Positions 20,854 to 22,929 of a stretch of DNA of 22,929 nt are shown one piece after another (the first letter of the stretch is position 1; each line of letters opens with the position of its first letter). The stretch is from IMG/VR virus record IMGVR_UViG_3300025135_000029, positions 1 to 22,929 of that record; one strand, written 5' to 3'. The translations under genes and the position numbers were made by a program. Below the pieces are notes generated by a model. That model saw nothing but the letters and a program-made list of their open reading frames with translations, did not search any database and was not told the origin of the DNA. Origin of the DNA: a virus.

Positions 20854-21381
20854 ATGAGTTGTGATATAGGATTAGGCAGACTTGAGGTCTGTAAAGATAC
20901 AATAGGAGGATTAAGAGCGGTTTATCTGGGTAATTTTGGAGATATTGCGACAGTTACTTATGACTCGACTGATACGGACGTGATAGATGCATTAACGGGA
21001 AACCCAGACGCTTTTAAATACGAGTTGAAAGGTAGCTCAAGTTTCACAGAGACGGTGGTATCTTCAAGAGAAACGGGAACTACATATTTTGAGCAAGTTT
21101 TGGAATTGTCTTTAAAAAAATTAACCCCAAAAATGCATAAGGAGTTGAAGCTAATGAGTTTCGGCAGACTTACCGCAATTGTTGAAGATAACAACGGGAA
21201 TTTCTTTTTGGCAGGTCTTGCAAGAGGTTTAGAAGTAACAGGTGGAAGCGTTCAAACGGGTGCAGCCTTAGCTGATATGAATGGTTATTCAATTACCTTG
21301 ACGGGAGAGGAGCCAGTACCAGCTAATTTCTTAGACGCTGCGCCAGCATCTGTTGGATTCACAGTAGTAGTGGGTGTTTAA
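20854..21381 (+). CDS. Major tail tube-like protein
   Basis: 175 residues. It starts MSCDIGLGRLEVCKDTIGGLRAVYLGNFGDIATVTYDSTDTDVIDAL, with YELKGSSSFTETVVSSRETGTTYFEQVLELSLKKLTPKMHKELKLMSFGRL in the middle and GNFFLAGLARGLEVTGGSVQTGAALADMNGYSITLTGEEPVPANFL at the end. The compact beta-rich fold with a long central helix and the SSRETGT...EQVLEL...KLT segment correspond to tail tube proteins of Bacteroidota siphophages from memory. It would polymerise into the hollow tail. A strong terminator follows immediately, and the portal gene comes after one unknown gene. Confidence 0.7.
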   Translation: MSCDIGLGRLEVCKDTIGGLRAVYLGNFGDIATVTYDSTDTDVIDALTGNPDAFKYELKGSSSFTETVVSSRETGTTYFEQVLELSLKKLTPKMHKELKLMSFGRLTAIVEDNNGNFFLAGLARGLEVTGGSVQTGAALADMNGYSITLTGEEPVPANFLDAAPASVGFTVVVGV

Positions 21382-21404
21382 GGATTCTGTTTTGTAAACA
21401 AAAG

Positions 21405-21441
21405 AAAAAAGACAATTCTTAGCGGTTTTGTCTTTTTTTTT
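21405..21441 (+). terminator. Rho-independent terminator after the tail tube gene
   Basis: AAAAAAGACAA (21405-21415) pairs with TTGTCTTTTTT (21428-21438) as an 11-bp stem with a 12-base loop, followed by Ts up to 21441. It ends the transcript carrying the capsid and tube genes. The following gene starts at 21457, so a weak box TACCTTTA (21445-21452) may act as its promoter. Confidence 0.75.
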
Positions 21442-21456
21442 AAATACCTTTATAAA

Positions 21457-21858
21457 ATGATACTAAAATCAACGCAAACAATTCAGGAAATTTTTTTAAC
21501 GCCTTCAAATTTGGAAATATTTTTAGATTTCAAAAAAAAGGTAATAGCTGATGGAGGTATATTTGAAGCAATAGAATGTTTATTTAATATTGATACTATC
21601 ACTTTTACTAATGAAACTACAAAAGAGGTTTTAACTTATCAGGTTGCAAATGTAGTTCCGTTTAATTACTATTATATTGTTAATTTAGCGTTGGATTTGG
21701 TAGAAAATGAAACCTATCTAATGCAGGTTTTTGCTGATAATAACGAGGTGTTTAAAACTTTAGTATTCTGCACTAATCAAAACCCTGATGACTTTAGCAT
21801 AAATAACAATAGGTACACACAAAGAGCATCAAACAATCAATACAAAGTTTATGAGTAA
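21457..21858 (+). CDS. Hypothetical structural-region protein (133 aa)
   Basis: 133 residues. N-terminal MILKSTQTIQEIFLTPSNLEIFLDFKKKVIADGGIFEAIECL leads to beta strands VLTYQVANVVPFNYYYIVNLALDLV and a C-terminal tail LVFCTNQNPDDFSINNNRYTQRASNNQYKVYE. The FCTNQ...INNN...SNN motif recurs in Bacteroidota phage proteins from memory, but no function is recognised. It is separated from upstream genes by a terminator and overlaps the portal gene by 8 bases, so it probably belongs to the portal transcription unit. The start ATG at 21457 follows an AT-rich stretch. Confidence 0.6.
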   Translation: MILKSTQTIQEIFLTPSNLEIFLDFKKKVIADGGIFEAIECLFNIDTITFTNETTKEVLTYQVANVVPFNYYYIVNLALDLVENETYLMQVFADNNEVFKTLVFCTNQNPDDFSINNNRYTQRASNNQYKVYE

Positions 21859-22929
21859 TCTACATTTTATAGAATTAGCAGCTTATAAGCCGCCAAAGAG
21901 CATCGAGAGCAACCAAAAGGACTGGGTTTTATACGGTGAAGATGATAATCACTATCAATACCTTATAAATTCTTATAATAATAGCACCACAAACAACGCA
22001 ATTATAAACAATGTCGTTAAATTAGCGTATGGAAAAGGCTTAAAAGCAAAGGATGCGAGGGTTAAACCTAATGAATTTGCACGCTTTAAGTCTTTAATGT
22101 CCAATGATTGTCTTAAAAAGGTACTAATTGACCTAAAATTATTAGGGAATTTCAGTATGCAATTGCTATTTAATGGTAAAAATGAGCTTGTAAAAATAGA
22201 GCATTTGCCCGTTCAGCTATTAAGAGCCAATAAATGCAACAAAGACGGTATAGTTGAACAGTATTGGTACTCTGATAATTGGGAAGACTTGCGAAAATTC
22301 CCGCCTAAACCTATTCCAGCTTATGGATTTGGTGGTGAAATACAAATTTTATTCGGTGGCAATTACTCAGTAGGTCAGAAATACTATTCAAATGTAGACT
22401 ATTTAGGTGCAATTCCTTATGCGACTTTAGAGGAAAACATAGCTGAGTACCTTATTAATGAGGTGCAAAACGGATTCAGTCCTACAACGGTTGTAAACTT
22501 CAACAACGGAGTACCTGATGAAGAAAAGCAGCAAATTACAGCCAGTAAAGTTAAAAATACATTAACGGGGTCAAATGGTAAAAAAGTTGTAGTTGCTTTC
22601 AATGAAGATAAAGACCACAAGACAACAGTTGATAGCATCCCGTTAAATGATGCACCCGCACATTATAGCTACTTAAGTGAGGAGTGTATGAGAAAAATAA
22701 TGTTAGGGCATAATGTTACAAGTCCGTTATTGTTTGGTATTGCATCAACAAACGGATTTAGCAGCAATGCAGACGAACTGAGAAACAGTTTTATTCTGTT
22801 TGAAAATATGGTTATTAAGCCTTTACAGAATGTTGTATTGGAAATATTAGACCCTGTTTTAAATGAAGCGGGTGTAAACTTAAATTTGTACTTTGAAACT
22901 TTGCAGCCATTGGACATAGAGGGCGACTT
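21851..22929 (+). CDS. Portal protein, 5' part (3' end outside window)
   Basis: 359 complete codons are visible from ATG 21851 with no stop, so the gene continues beyond the window. The beginning, MSNLHFIELAAYKPPKSIESNQKDWVLYGEDDNHYQYLINSYNNSTTNNAIINNVVKLAYGKG, and the central HLPVQLLRANK...QYWYSDNW and GHNVTSPLLFGIASTNGFSSNADELRNSFILFENMVIKPLQ segments match Bacteroidota phage portal proteins as I recall them. The portal forms the dodecameric DNA entry ring in the prohead and docks the terminase. The conserved SPLLFGI...F...ADELRNS motif is typical. It overlaps the previous gene by 8 bases. Confidence 0.8.
   Translation, partial: MSNLHFIELAAYKPPKSIESNQKDWVLYGEDDNHYQYLINSYNNSTTNNAIINNVVKLAYGKGLKAKDARVKPNEFARFKSLMSNDCLKKVLIDLKLLGNFSMQLLFNGKNELVKIEHLPVQLLRANKCNKDGIVEQYWYSDNWEDLRKFPPKPIPAYGFGGEIQILFGGNYSVGQKYYSNVDYLGAIPYATLEENIAEYLINEVQNGFSPTTVVNFNNGVPDEEKQQITASKVKNTLTGSNGKKVVVAFNEDKDHKTTVDSIPLNDAPAHYSYLSEECMRKIMLGHNVTSPLLFGIASTNGFSSNADELRNSFILFENMVIKPLQNVVLEILDPVLNEAGVNLNLYFETLQPLDIEGD

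Noticed and set aside
1-22929. tRNA genes, CRISPR arrays, insertion sequences, integrase or att sites
   Set aside because: No cloverleaf, spaced direct-repeat array, transposase or recombinase gene was seen in the window.

Overview
The window is the left and central part of a double-stranded DNA tailed phage (or prophage) genome. All supported genes lie on the + strand, tightly packed and often overlapping by 1 to 29 bases. The DNA is AT-rich. Shine-Dalgarno sequences are mostly absent and genes are preceded by A-rich leaders. Four gaps carry the Bacteroidota-type promoter box TAnnTTTG, three of them with a TTG about 18-20 bases upstream. The protein families (DUF3127, DUF6291-like, Bacteroidota-type capsid, portal and tail proteins) point the same way. 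I infer a siphovirus-like phage of a Bacteroidota host, most likely a flavobacterium. Both window ends cut genes: the first is missing its 5' end, and the last, the portal gene, its 3' end.

Bases 1-2662 are a recombination and nucleic-acid-processing block: small unknown genes, a protein with features like single-strand annealing proteins, a Gp157-family protein, a DUF3127 OB-fold protein with an SSB-like acidic tip, a RusA-type resolvase and an HNH protein. Bases 2663-4622 hold a promoter and a strikingly structured leader (possible pseudoknot), a ParB-like/DNA methyltransferase fusion, an overlapping gene of unknown function, then a second promoter and leader that can fold to cover the start codon of the next gene. 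Bases 4623-6887 are the replication block: a DUF6291-like initiator candidate, an unknown, a RecA-fold helicase-like ATPase and a small protein. Bases 6888-8515 hold an operator-like palindrome, a DnaA-domain-IV-like DNA-binding protein and a run of very small genes, two of which follow copies of the same 21-base hairpin.

From 8516 the late region starts with a small sigma-like factor whose promoter lies so close to the ATG that its mRNA should be nearly leaderless. Terminase small and large subunits follow. Next come a tail-assembly-chaperone-like pair joined by a probable -1 ribosomal frameshift, a tail-terminator-like protein, a beta-sandwich protein, a gp10-like protein, two baseplate or tail proteins, a tiny gene and the tape measure protein. 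Then come the prohead protease, a Cys-rich small protein, a scaffold-like protein, the major capsid protein, a tail-tube-like protein, a strong terminator, an unknown protein and the portal. This order is unusual: most tail genes sit between terminase and the head genes, and the portal follows the capsid and tube instead of the terminase.

The most interesting non-coding signals are the pseudoknot leader at 2690-2771, the switching leader at 4537-4624, the frameshift site at 11389-11395, the palindromic operator at 6890-6914, and the duplicated hairpins at 7683 and 7955. Functions are assigned by recalled family resemblance and visible motifs; no database search was run.
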